Assembly: GCA_937915915.1 (NCBI GenBank)
Contig: CALGGN010000157.1
Coordinates: forward strand, 1 to 16,911
From: an uncultured Selenomonas sp.
Lineage (GTDB): Bacteria; Bacillota; Negativicutes; Selenomonadales; Selenomonadaceae
Direction of reading: 5' to 3'
DNA length: 16,911 nt
Below are positions 1 to 6,103 of the stretch, piece by piece. A program made the translations under genes and the position numbers. The notes under the pieces are model-generated. The model did not search any database. It had not been told where the DNA came from and was given only the letters and a program-made list of their open reading frames with translations. Numbering within the stretch: position 1 is the stretch's first letter; the number at the start of each line of letters is the position of its first letter.

Positions 1-309
1 AGCGCATATGACGATTATAACATCACCTCTTTCGACTACCACCTGACGATTGAACGTCTGTGGGCATGGCCGTGGGACGATTACGCTACCTGTACCGTGG
101 TGGAGCAGGTGACGGGCATACAGGGCAAGGTTCTGTCGAGCCGCGCCGGAGAGGTATCGTCAACCATTCCCAAGTGGCAGGGAGGGCGCTACAATATCAC
201 GCTCGTGCGTGAGGATGGCCTTTGGAAGATCAAAGGGATGCAACAGACCGCCGAGCTGGTAGACCTCACGGAGAACCAGAACGACTCGCTGGAACCTGTG
301 GACAACTGA
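1..309 (+). CDS. C-terminal end of an unidentified protein, partial at the left edge
   Basis: The frame is open from the first base of the window and ends at TGA 307-309, giving about 102 residues with the N-terminus outside the window. An ATG-like start near 97 is not needed, because upstream codons read as normal protein (for example YNITSFDYHLTIERLWAW). The segment mixes short beta-like strands and ends with YNITLVREDGLWKIKGM. That pattern is common at the end of NTF2-like accessory domains of extracytoplasmic proteins, but it is too little to name a family. The last residues are acidic and polar. The gene is followed by an inverted repeat at 324-368 that could end its transcript. Function unknown. 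Confidence 0.6.
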   Translation, partial: SAYDDYNITSFDYHLTIERLWAWPWDDYATCTVVEQVTGIQGKVLSSRAGEVSSTIPKWQGGRYNITLVREDGLWKIKGMQQTAELVDLTENQNDSLEPVDN

Positions 310-323
310 AGAGGATTTCATCC

Positions 324-368
324 ATAACAATGAAACAGTGCATTGACAGGGCACTGTTTCATTGTTAT
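324..368. repeat. Perfect 18-bp inverted repeat, terminator or operator
   Basis: ATAACAATGAAACAGTGC (324-341) is exactly complementary to GCACTGTTTCATTGTTAT (351-368), with a 9-nt loop. It lies 15 bases after the stop of the upstream gene, so it could be that gene's intrinsic terminator, with the U-rich part inside the right arm. It also overlaps a consensus promoter: the loop holds the -35 box and the right arm is the spacer. An operator role is therefore possible. Confidence 0.7.
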
Positions 369-371
369 AAT
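343..371 (+). promoter_or_regulatory. Consensus sigma-A promoter
   Basis: TTGACA (343-348), 17-bp spacer, TATAAT (366-371): a full match to the vegetative consensus. Transcription would begin near 378 and lead into the frame at 442 with a leader of about 64 nt. It was presumably the native promoter of the DUF4432 gene whose start survives at 442. Confidence 0.8.
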
Positions 372-383
372 CAGGTTATGAAA

Positions 384-410
384 AGAGCCGCATAAATGGT
401 TCGCGGCTCT
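384..410 (+). promoter_or_regulatory. Leader hairpin before the chimeric gene
   Basis: AGAGCCGC (384-391) pairs perfectly with GCGGCTCT (403-410) across an 11-nt loop inside the predicted 5' leader. No T-run follows, so it is not an obvious terminator. It may stabilise the mRNA or affect translation. No known riboswitch is recognised. The ribosome binding site (AAAGGAG, 428-434) lies outside the hairpin. Confidence 0.4.
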
Positions 411-441
411 CAAACGCGGTAGATTAGAAAGGAGAAATACT

Positions 442-1182
442 ATGAATCCGTATATCGGTCATGATTCGCAGATCTATGGCGTCGAGGAACATCGCCTCGT
501 GGGGGGAAAGGGAGACGGCATGCGCCTGCTGGAGGTACATAACGGCATCGGACTGGACTTGACGGTTGCGCCCGATCGCTGCGCGGACATCCCGAGGCTG
601 CGCTTCGCGGGTATCAATCTCAGTTATATGTCCGCCTGCGGATATGTTGCGCCAACGTACTATGACAACGTGGAGACGGCCTGGCTGCGCCGCCAGATTG
701 GTATCGTACTGCAGGAGAATTTCCTCTTTGCAGGCACCATCAGTGAAAATATCGCCATCACCAAGCCCAATGCCACGGAGGAGGAGATCCTGCGGGCGGC
801 ACGGCTGGCCGGTGCCGATGATTTCATTCAGGAGATGCCCCAGAAGTATGATACCTTTGTGGGAGAGCGGGGCAGCCTTCTTTCCGGCGGCCAGCGCCAA
901 AGAATCTCCATTGCAAGAGCGCTTCTGCTGGATCCCAAGATCCTCATCTTCGATGAGGCGACTTCCGCCTTAGACACGGAGTCGGAGCAGACGATACTAA
1001 AGAATATCGATCAGATTGCTGCGGGGCGCACTATGATCATGATTGCCCATCGCCTGTCCACGGTGAAGGACTGCAATGCCATCGTTGCCATGGACGGGGG
1101 GCGCATCGTGGAGGCTGGCACCCATGAAGCCCTGATGAACCACAAGGGCTACTATTACCATCTTTACGCAACCCAGGAATAA
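442..1182 (+). CDS. Chimeric ORF: DUF4432 N-terminus fused to a Walker A-less type I secretion ABC ATPase
   Basis: The 246-residue frame joins two unrelated families. Residues 1 to about 76 (from MNPYIGHDSQIYGVEEHRLV to APTYYDN) match the start of DUF4432 (aldose-1-epimerase-like) proteins, normally several hundred residues long. From about residue 77 (VETAWLRRQIG) the frame is the back half of a nucleotide-binding domain of HlyB/type I secretion ABC exporters. It has the Q-loop (VLQENFLF, 89-96), signature LSGGQ (147-151), Walker B ILIFDE (167-172), SALD D-loop (175-178) and AHR H-loop (202-204). The Walker A motif, which should lie upstream of the Q-loop, is absent, as are the membrane domain and any peptidase-like domain. 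ATP hydrolysis is therefore unlikely. Promoter (343-371), AAAGGAG site and ATG all belong to the DUF4432 half. A terminator follows. It is either a genuine deletion fusion or an assembly join; the sequence alone cannot tell. Confidence 0.8.
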   Translation: MNPYIGHDSQIYGVEEHRLVGGKGDGMRLLEVHNGIGLDLTVAPDRCADIPRLRFAGINLSYMSACGYVAPTYYDNVETAWLRRQIGIVLQENFLFAGTISENIAITKPNATEEEILRAARLAGADDFIQEMPQKYDTFVGERGSLLSGGQRQRISIARALLLDPKILIFDEATSALDTESEQTILKNIDQIAAGRTMIMIAHRLSTVKDCNAIVAMDGGRIVEAGTHEALMNHKGYYYHLYATQE

Positions 1183-1187
1183 TTTTC

Positions 1188-1222
1188 CCCGGCGCTGGCG
1201 CTACGGCGCGGTGCCGGGTTTT
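1188..1222 (+). terminator. Intrinsic terminator after the ABC fragment
   Basis: CCCGGCGC (1188-1195) pairs with GTGCCGGG (1211-1218), with one G-T wobble. An inner GCGC-TACG-GCGC hairpin extends the stem, and TTTT follows at 1219-1222. It begins 5 bases after the stop at 1182 and separates the chimeric frame from the glycosyltransferase operon, unless it works as a partial attenuator. I see no clear promoter between it and 1264. Confidence 0.75.
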
Positions 1223-1263
1223 GTTGATATAGGAGAATTGTCTGTGTTTTTAAGGAGCGACTT

Positions 1264-2478
1264 ATGAATTTTTTGTTTTTGCATCCGAATTTCCCCGGCC
1301 AGTATCTGCAACTGTCCCGCTATCTGGGACATACAGGCCGCCACAATGTCATGTTCCTCTCTGCCGGCACCAACGGCAGCAGGCTGCAGGGGGTACAGGT
1401 GGGCATCTACAAGCCCAAGCGCAAGGCCACCAAGGGGGTCCACCACTATATCAAGATGACGGAAGAGGCTGTGCTGGACGGTCAGGCGGTAGTCCGCGCC
1501 CTGGATGTCCTGCGGCAGAAGGGATTTGTCCCTGATGTCATCGTGGGGCATACGGGCTGGGGATCTACCCTCTATGTCAAGGATATGTATCCCAAGGTGC
1601 CCCTGATCGGCTATTTTGAGTGGTACTACAGCGCCCGCGGGGCAGATGTGTACTACTGGCCCGATGAGGAGCCATCCATGGACGACAAGATGCGCATCCG
1701 TTCCATGAATGCCCATCATCTGGTGAATCTCCAAGCCTGTGATGTGCGCTACACCCCTACCCAGTGGCAAAAATCCCAGTTCCCCGATGAGTACCGGGAC
1801 TCGCTGCGGGTGCTGCATGAGGGGATTGAAACGGATTATTTCCACCCCATAACGGGAGCAAAACTGAATCTTCCCCGCGTGAAGCTGGATCTGACGGAGG
1901 CAGAAGAAATCGTCACCTATGTGTCCAGAGGCTTTGAGCCCTATCGAGGCTTTCCTCAGTTCATGGATGCCATCCGCATACTGCTAAAGGAGCGGCCCAA
2001 GTGCCATGTGGTCATCGTGGGCATCGACAAGGCCTTTTACGGTCCCCAGTATTCCAAGGAAGAGGGATTTGCCAAGTATGAACAGGACAAGGGGGGCTTT
2101 GACAAGGAACGTGTGCACTTCACGGGGCATCTGGAACGGGATGAGTATTTGCTGCTTTTGCAGGCTGCTACGGTGCATGTGTATCTCACCCGACCCTTCA
2201 TCCTCTCCTGGTCCTGTCTGGAAGCCATGGCAGCGGGCTGCTGTCTGGTTGGCTCGGCTACCCCTCCGGTGGAGGAAGTGGTGGAGGACGGTGTCAACGG
2301 TCTCTTGGCCAACTTCCGCCGTCCCGAGCACATTGCCTTCCGTATCAAGGAGGCTTTGGAGGACAAGGCCCTGAGGGAGAGATTGGGCAGGGCTGCCCGT
2401 GAGACGATTCTGGAACGCTTCGACCTGAAGGATTGCTTGAAGCAACAGATTGATATGATTTATGGGGCGATGAAATGA
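1264..2478 (+). CDS. Glycosyltransferase family 4 protein
   Basis: The 404-residue protein has a two-domain GT-B layout. The N-terminal motif FLFLHPNFPGQY (residues 4-14) and IVGHTGWGSTLYVKDMYP (93-110) are typical of the GT4 subgroup with a glycosyl-transferase-4-like N domain. The C-terminal donor domain contains FEPYRGFPQFMDAIRILL (224-241), GHL at 288-290 and the conserved block SWSCLEAMAAGCCLVGSATP (315-334) before EDGVNGLL. It should transfer a sugar from a nucleotide donor in the cytoplasm; donor and acceptor are not predictable. Start chosen for the AGGAG site at 1253-1257, six bases before ATG. It overlaps the next gene by ATGA (2475-2478), so the two are translationally coupled. Its place behind a secretion-ATPase remnant hints at modification of an exported protein, which is inference. 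Confidence 0.88.
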   Translation: MNFLFLHPNFPGQYLQLSRYLGHTGRHNVMFLSAGTNGSRLQGVQVGIYKPKRKATKGVHHYIKMTEEAVLDGQAVVRALDVLRQKGFVPDVIVGHTGWGSTLYVKDMYPKVPLIGYFEWYYSARGADVYYWPDEEPSMDDKMRIRSMNAHHLVNLQACDVRYTPTQWQKSQFPDEYRDSLRVLHEGIETDYFHPITGAKLNLPRVKLDLTEAEEIVTYVSRGFEPYRGFPQFMDAIRILLKERPKCHVVIVGIDKAFYGPQYSKEEGFAKYEQDKGGFDKERVHFTGHLERDEYLLLLQAATVHVYLTRPFILSWSCLEAMAAGCCLVGSATPPVEEVVEDGVNGLLANFRRPEHIAFRIKEALEDKALRERLGRAARETILERFDLKDCLKQQIDMIYGAMK

Positions 2479-4226
2479 TGGATCTGGCACCGAGGCTACC
2501 CCTGCGGGCAAAGAAAATCCTGGAGTTGGGCTGCGGCAAGGGGGAGACGGGCAAAGTCTTTCTCTCAAGGCAGCCCCGTGCAGACTACTGGGGAGTAACG
2601 CAGCGTGAGGATGAGGCTCAGGCTGCATCTGCCTGCCTGTCCCATGTGCTGATGATGCTTCCCGGAGAAGTCACGGTGCAAAACCTGAGGAGGGCGGGAC
2701 TGTTCGCCCCTCTGGATGTGCTGCTGATACACGGGGAGTATTTCAAGGCGCTCCGCCGCGAGGAACTGCCGGCTCTGGCGAACCTCCTTGCTGAGAACGG
2801 ACAGCTATTGTGCCTTTTGGATAACGGGGGCTATCTTCCCCACCTGCTGTCTGCTCTGGAGGGGAAAAACGGGGCAGATGGCATCTTTCCTGTGGAACAG
2901 GCCGCAGAAAGGCTGCGGGACGCGGATCTTGAGATCTACAGCACACTCTCCCTGCATCCCGGTGGAGAGACAGAAAAGCATCATCTGGCGTTAGCAAAAT
3001 CGGAGGAAATGCAGGGCTTTATCGATGCTTTGGGCAAGCTCTTCCGAAAGACAGGCAGACAGGCCCGTGTGGAACTGCTGGCCTCTCATTATCTCCTGCG
3101 CTGCGGCAGGGAAAAGCCGGAGCGTCCCAGACTTTCCATCCACGCGATGGAGGGCGAGGCCTTGGTGACTGCCCGGGTGAGGGTGGAGGAGCCCCTGCGG
3201 GCTCTGGCTGCCGAACCACTGGTGGAGAGCCACTGGGAGGAAAAGGTTTTGAATCCCGCTCTGGACGGCAACACTGAGGCCAAAATCTGCATCCGGCAGC
3301 GCCTGAGCTACCATGATCTGAAGGAGGCCAGGGAGCAGCTCGGCTGGCTCCGTCAAAGGGGCTATCTGGTAGTACATGAGCTGGACGACAATCCGGAACT
3401 GTGGCGGGATGCTCACGAAAAGAACAACTGGGCGGATTTCCGCTGCGTCCACGGGGTGCAGGTATCCACGAAGCCTCTGGCAGAGATCCTGCGACAGTAC
3501 AATCCGGAGGTAGCGGTTTTCAGAAACGAGCTTCAGGAACTGCCGGAGCGGCGCGTCTATGCCTTGGAGACCCTGCGGCGGCTGAAAGAGGAAAACACAG
3601 AATATGTAATCGTTTTCTTTGGGGCTTTGAACCGAGAAAACGACTGGCAGGAGATCATGGAGCCTTTGAATGAGGCTGCCAAACGCTATGGGAGCAAGCT
3701 GCGCTTCAAGGTGCTGGCGGACAAGCCCTTTTTTGAGGCCTTAAAGACAAAGCATAAGGAGTTTATCGGGCGAAACGATTACTACGGCGGCAAGTATGTG
3801 CCCTATGAGGTCTATGTGCAAACGCTGCGCAGTGCGGATATCGCCCTGCTGCCCCTTCACGATACATCCTTTAACCGTACCAAATCGGACTTGAAGTTCA
3901 TCGAGTCGGCAGGACACGGGGCAGCGGTGCTGGCCTCCCCCACGGTCTATCAGGAGACAGTGAGGGACGGCCGCACGGGTTTTATCTACCGGGATGCCCA
4001 AAGCTTTGCCGAAAGGCTGCGGCTGCTGGTGGAGGATAGGACCCTCCGTCTGGATATGGCTGCGGCTGCCTATGAATACGTGCGGCAGGAGAGGCTGCTC
4101 TGCCAACACTATCAGGAGAGACTGGACTGGTATCTGAGCCTGTGGGAGCGCAGGCAGGAACTGGACGACAAGATGATGGCCCGTCTGCGGGATGTGGAGC
4201 AGGCTGCGGCGGCAAAGAAAGAGTGA
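2475..4226 (+). CDS. Methyltransferase-like / glycosyltransferase fusion protein
   Basis: The 583-residue protein looks bifunctional. Residues 13-110 resemble a class I SAM-binding fold. Motif I is KILELGCGKGETG (14-26), followed by an acidic stretch and DVLLIHGEYF (81-90). The catalytic part of the methyltransferase is short and divergent, so activity is uncertain. Residues about 270-560 resemble a GT-B glycosyltransferase: RGYLVVHELDDNPELW (295-310), VIVFFGALNRENDWQ (378-392), LRSADIALLPLHD (451-463), then KSDLKFIESAGHGAAVLASP (470-489) and VRDGRTGF (496-503), the usual donor-site region of GT4-like enzymes. The start overlaps the preceding stop (ATGA); a second ATG follows immediately at 2478. 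The C-terminus is charged and probably helical. It is the middle gene of the operon and likely acts on the same glycan as its neighbours. Confidence 0.78.
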   Translation: MMDLAPRLPLRAKKILELGCGKGETGKVFLSRQPRADYWGVTQREDEAQAASACLSHVLMMLPGEVTVQNLRRAGLFAPLDVLLIHGEYFKALRREELPALANLLAENGQLLCLLDNGGYLPHLLSALEGKNGADGIFPVEQAAERLRDADLEIYSTLSLHPGGETEKHHLALAKSEEMQGFIDALGKLFRKTGRQARVELLASHYLLRCGREKPERPRLSIHAMEGEALVTARVRVEEPLRALAAEPLVESHWEEKVLNPALDGNTEAKICIRQRLSYHDLKEAREQLGWLRQRGYLVVHELDDNPELWRDAHEKNNWADFRCVHGVQVSTKPLAEILRQYNPEVAVFRNELQELPERRVYALETLRRLKEENTEYVIVFFGALNRENDWQEIMEPLNEAAKRYGSKLRFKVLADKPFFEALKTKHKEFIGRNDYYGGKYVPYEVYVQTLRSADIALLPLHDTSFNRTKSDLKFIESAGHGAAVLASPTVYQETVRDGRTGFIYRDAQSFAERLRLLVEDRTLRLDMAAAAYEYVRQERLLCQHYQERLDWYLSLWERRQELDDKMMARLRDVEQAAAAKKE

Positions 4227-5529
4227 TGTTGTGGAGCAGGAAGTAGAGAGAATCACTTCGGTCATCAGAGAACTGGGGGAAAAATTCGGGGCAGGAAAAT
4301 TTGAGCCCAAGGTGTTCACGGATACGCTGGAGCCTATCTTCCAGGAGCTGGGCTACAGGAAATCGCCCCACCCCAAAGACCAACCTCATGTTCTGGTGGT
4401 GCGGGATGATGCAGCGGGGGATTTTGTGCTGTTTTCTCCCTTTCTCAGGGAACTGCGGCGACTTTATCCCGCCGCCCACATCACCCTGCTGGCTTCCCGA
4501 CGGAATCAGGATCTGGCCATGTGCTGCCCACACGTAGACAACGTCCTGTTAAATGACCTGTTGGCGAAGGTGGAGGGACAGCTCTTCCGTCTGGAAAAAA
4601 TGGCGGAACTGGCGAAGATGCTCCTGCCCTACCATTTTGATCTCGCCTTCATGCCGCGACTGGGCATCAAGAGCATGTCCTTAGTGACAGGCTACGCCTC
4701 CGGAGCCAAGTGCCGGATCGGTTTTACTCAGGACAGGAATGTATACGGGCAGGACAAAATCGTGCCTACAGGGTGGAATGTACTCCTAACCGAAGCGGTG
4801 CCGTTTTTGGATGGCTTCGTCAGCGATGTGGACAGGAACTTGAGCCTGCTGGAGTATATGCTGAAACTACCCCTGGCACGACGGGAACTGGAACTATGGT
4901 ATACGGAGCAGGACAGGGCTGCGGCGCTGGAGGCCATAGCACCCCTGTCCGCAAAAGTCGCCAAGCTTTTGGCGGTGGTCCCTGGAGCCAGCATGAAGAT
5001 GAAGGAGTGGCCTCTGGAGCTCTACAAGGAGTTTGCAGGCTCTCTGCTGGATGCCGACAGGGAACTGGGAGCCGTAGTCATGGGAGGGCCGCAGGATCAG
5101 GAGATTGCAGAGGAGCTGTCCGCAGCCCTGGGGGACAGGGCCATTTCTCTGGCCGGCAGACTCTCCTTTCGTGCCTCGGCAGCGGCCATGTCCCATGTCA
5201 TCTGCTATGTGGGCAACGATACGGCGCTCATGCACTTTGCCGCCGCTCAGAAAAAGCCCATTCTGGCAGTGGAACCATTCCCTGCCAGTCTGCCCATGTC
5301 CCCTATGGCAGTGCCGGTGAGGTTCCAGCCCTATCAGGTGTCGGCGGTGGTGGTGCTACCCCCCAAAGCCGTAGACGAGAAGTGCAAGGAGCTGTTCGGC
5401 TACGGCTGCGCCCACAAGGACGAGCACCACTGCATCGCAGGGGTGACGGTGGAGAAAATGCGCAAGGGATGGAATCTGCTGCAGCAGCGTATCGCAACGG
5501 GAGAAAATAACGTGGTGATCATGAAGTAA
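4192..5529 (+). CDS. Glycosyltransferase family 9 (heptosyltransferase-like)
   Basis: Family 9 enzymes transfer heptose-like sugars from ADP-activated donors, classically to LPS inner core. Visible signs are VLVVRDDAAGDFVLFSPFLR (67-86), the N-terminal pattern of this family, AVVPGASMKMKEWP (261-274) and VVMGGPQDQE (295-304). The acceptor/donor block VGNDTALMHFAAAQKKPILA (340-359) and a Cys/His-rich tail (C398, C406, H408, H412, H413, C414), also seen in relatives, complete it. The longest frame starts at ATG 4192 and overlaps the upstream gene by 35 bases without a convincing ribosome site. GTG 4231, just after the upstream stop and preceded by AAAGAAAGAG, is a good alternative (432 residues). 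Other GT9 uses, such as protein glycosylation, are possible, since no LPS genes are adjacent. Confidence 0.85.
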   Translation: MWSRLRRQRKSDVVEQEVERITSVIRELGEKFGAGKFEPKVFTDTLEPIFQELGYRKSPHPKDQPHVLVVRDDAAGDFVLFSPFLRELRRLYPAAHITLLASRRNQDLAMCCPHVDNVLLNDLLAKVEGQLFRLEKMAELAKMLLPYHFDLAFMPRLGIKSMSLVTGYASGAKCRIGFTQDRNVYGQDKIVPTGWNVLLTEAVPFLDGFVSDVDRNLSLLEYMLKLPLARRELELWYTEQDRAAALEAIAPLSAKVAKLLAVVPGASMKMKEWPLELYKEFAGSLLDADRELGAVVMGGPQDQEIAEELSAALGDRAISLAGRLSFRASAAAMSHVICYVGNDTALMHFAAAQKKPILAVEPFPASLPMSPMAVPVRFQPYQVSAVVVLPPKAVDEKCKELFGYGCAHKDEHHCIAGVTVEKMRKGWNLLQQRIATGENNVVIMK

Positions 5530-5530
5530 A

Positions 5531-5600
5531 AACCTGTTTAGTATCTAACCAGGCGGAAAAAGACCCGGCAGTGATGCTGGGGCGTGATACTAAACAGGTT
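5531..5600. repeat. 70-bp element with perfect 15-bp terminal inverted repeats
   Basis: AACCTGTTTAGTATC (5531-5545) is exactly repeated in inverted form at 5586-5600, one base after the GT9 stop codon. The 40-nt interior contains a smaller hairpin, CCGGCA-GTGA-TGCTGG, with a GNRA-type loop. No T-run follows the right arm, so a simple terminator is less likely than a short mobile repeat (MITE-like) or a processed RNA hairpin. No clear target-site duplication is seen. Confidence 0.6.
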
Positions 5601-5691
5601 CTAAGGAGGGAACTGCTTCGATTCCACTGGCGGATAGACCCAAATTTTTCAAAAAAATCCCATTTTTCTCCCTTCCCATATTTGTCAAGAC

Positions 5692-5720
5692 TTGTACTGC
5701 GTGTTTTTTTGTGCTATGAT
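5692..5720 (+). promoter_or_regulatory. Promoter of the 6S-like RNA
   Basis: TTGTAC (5692-5697), 17-bp spacer, TATGAT (5715-5720). Start expected near 5727. A T-run lies in the spacer. The sequence before it (5601-5691) is AT-rich and shows no gene. Confidence 0.65.
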
Positions 5721-5726
5721 ACCTAT

Positions 5727-5916
5727 AAAGAAGGACACGCCTGGGGTGTTCGAGGACTTTTTTTATGTCTAACCTACATTTATTTCAGGGAATCCGATTT
5801 GAGCCTGGGGATGCTGCATCGCCTTGAGCGAATAGCTGAAGCAGGACTTAGGGTACCCACCTGCAGGTTCGCAGGTATAGGCATATGAAGGAGCCGGCAC
5901 TCTGGACCCCTTTTTT
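5727..5916 (+). ncRNA. ssrS: Probable 6S RNA
   Basis: 6S RNA binds the housekeeping RNA polymerase by imitating an open promoter. The case here rests on structure and size. A transcript of about 185-190 nt has its own promoter, no coding frame and a rod-like fold. The closing stem pairs CCTGGGGTG with CACTCTGG near 5740-5749 and 5898-5905. GGTGTTCG in the 5' strand and CCGGCACT in the 3' strand resemble the 6S closing region. A second stem pairs TATGTCTAACC (about 5764-5774) with GGTATAGGCATA (about 5874-5885). TTCAG and CTGAA then lead to an apical arm, leaving large internal bubbles. An alternative hairpin ACCTGC/GCAGGT lies in the 3' strand of the central bubble, as in known 6S RNAs. The 3' end is set at the T-run 5911-5916. 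Ends are approximate, and another structured RNA is possible. Confidence 0.55.
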
Positions 5917-5920
5917 AAAA

Positions 5921-5953
5921 GGGATTGCTGATACGATATTGGTAGTCCCTTTT
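5921..5953 (+). terminator. Terminator behind the 6S-like RNA
   Basis: A 13-bp stem with several G-U pairs joins GGGATTGCTGATA (5921-5933) to TATTGGTAGTCCC (5937-5949), with a 3-nt loop and TTTT at 5950-5953. It would catch read-through from 5727. Confidence 0.5.
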
Positions 5954-5999
5954 CGCGTCTGTAAAAGACGGGAGGAAAGGCAACACTGTTCATAAAATT

Positions 6000-6036
6000 G
6001 GGCTGCCGCACGATTTTCGCTTTCGTGCGGCAGCCC
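6000..6036 (-). terminator. Strong terminator, probably bidirectional
   Basis: GGGCTGCCGCACGA (6000-6013) pairs perfectly with TCGTGCGGCAGCCC (6023-6036). On the minus strand the stem is followed by AATTTTAT, 68 bases after the stop of the AAA-ATPase gene. On the plus strand a T-run (CTTTTTT) comes four bases further on, so it may also stop plus-strand read-through. Confidence 0.8.
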
Positions 6037-6103
6037 CTTGCTTTTTTCTGGTGTTCCACCTTGTTCAGATATATGAAAATAATGGTTCGAGATGTGGTTA
6101 GAT

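Noticed and set aside
1232..1267. Tiny leader peptide before the GT4 gene (TTG start near 1238)
   Set aside because: The AGGAG-to-TTG spacing is too short and the peptide has no regulatory codon pattern.
5571..5888. 105-codon plus frame across the 6S-like RNA
   Set aside because: It spans an inverted repeat, a promoter and a structured RNA. The ATG lacks a ribosome site and the peptide resembles nothing.
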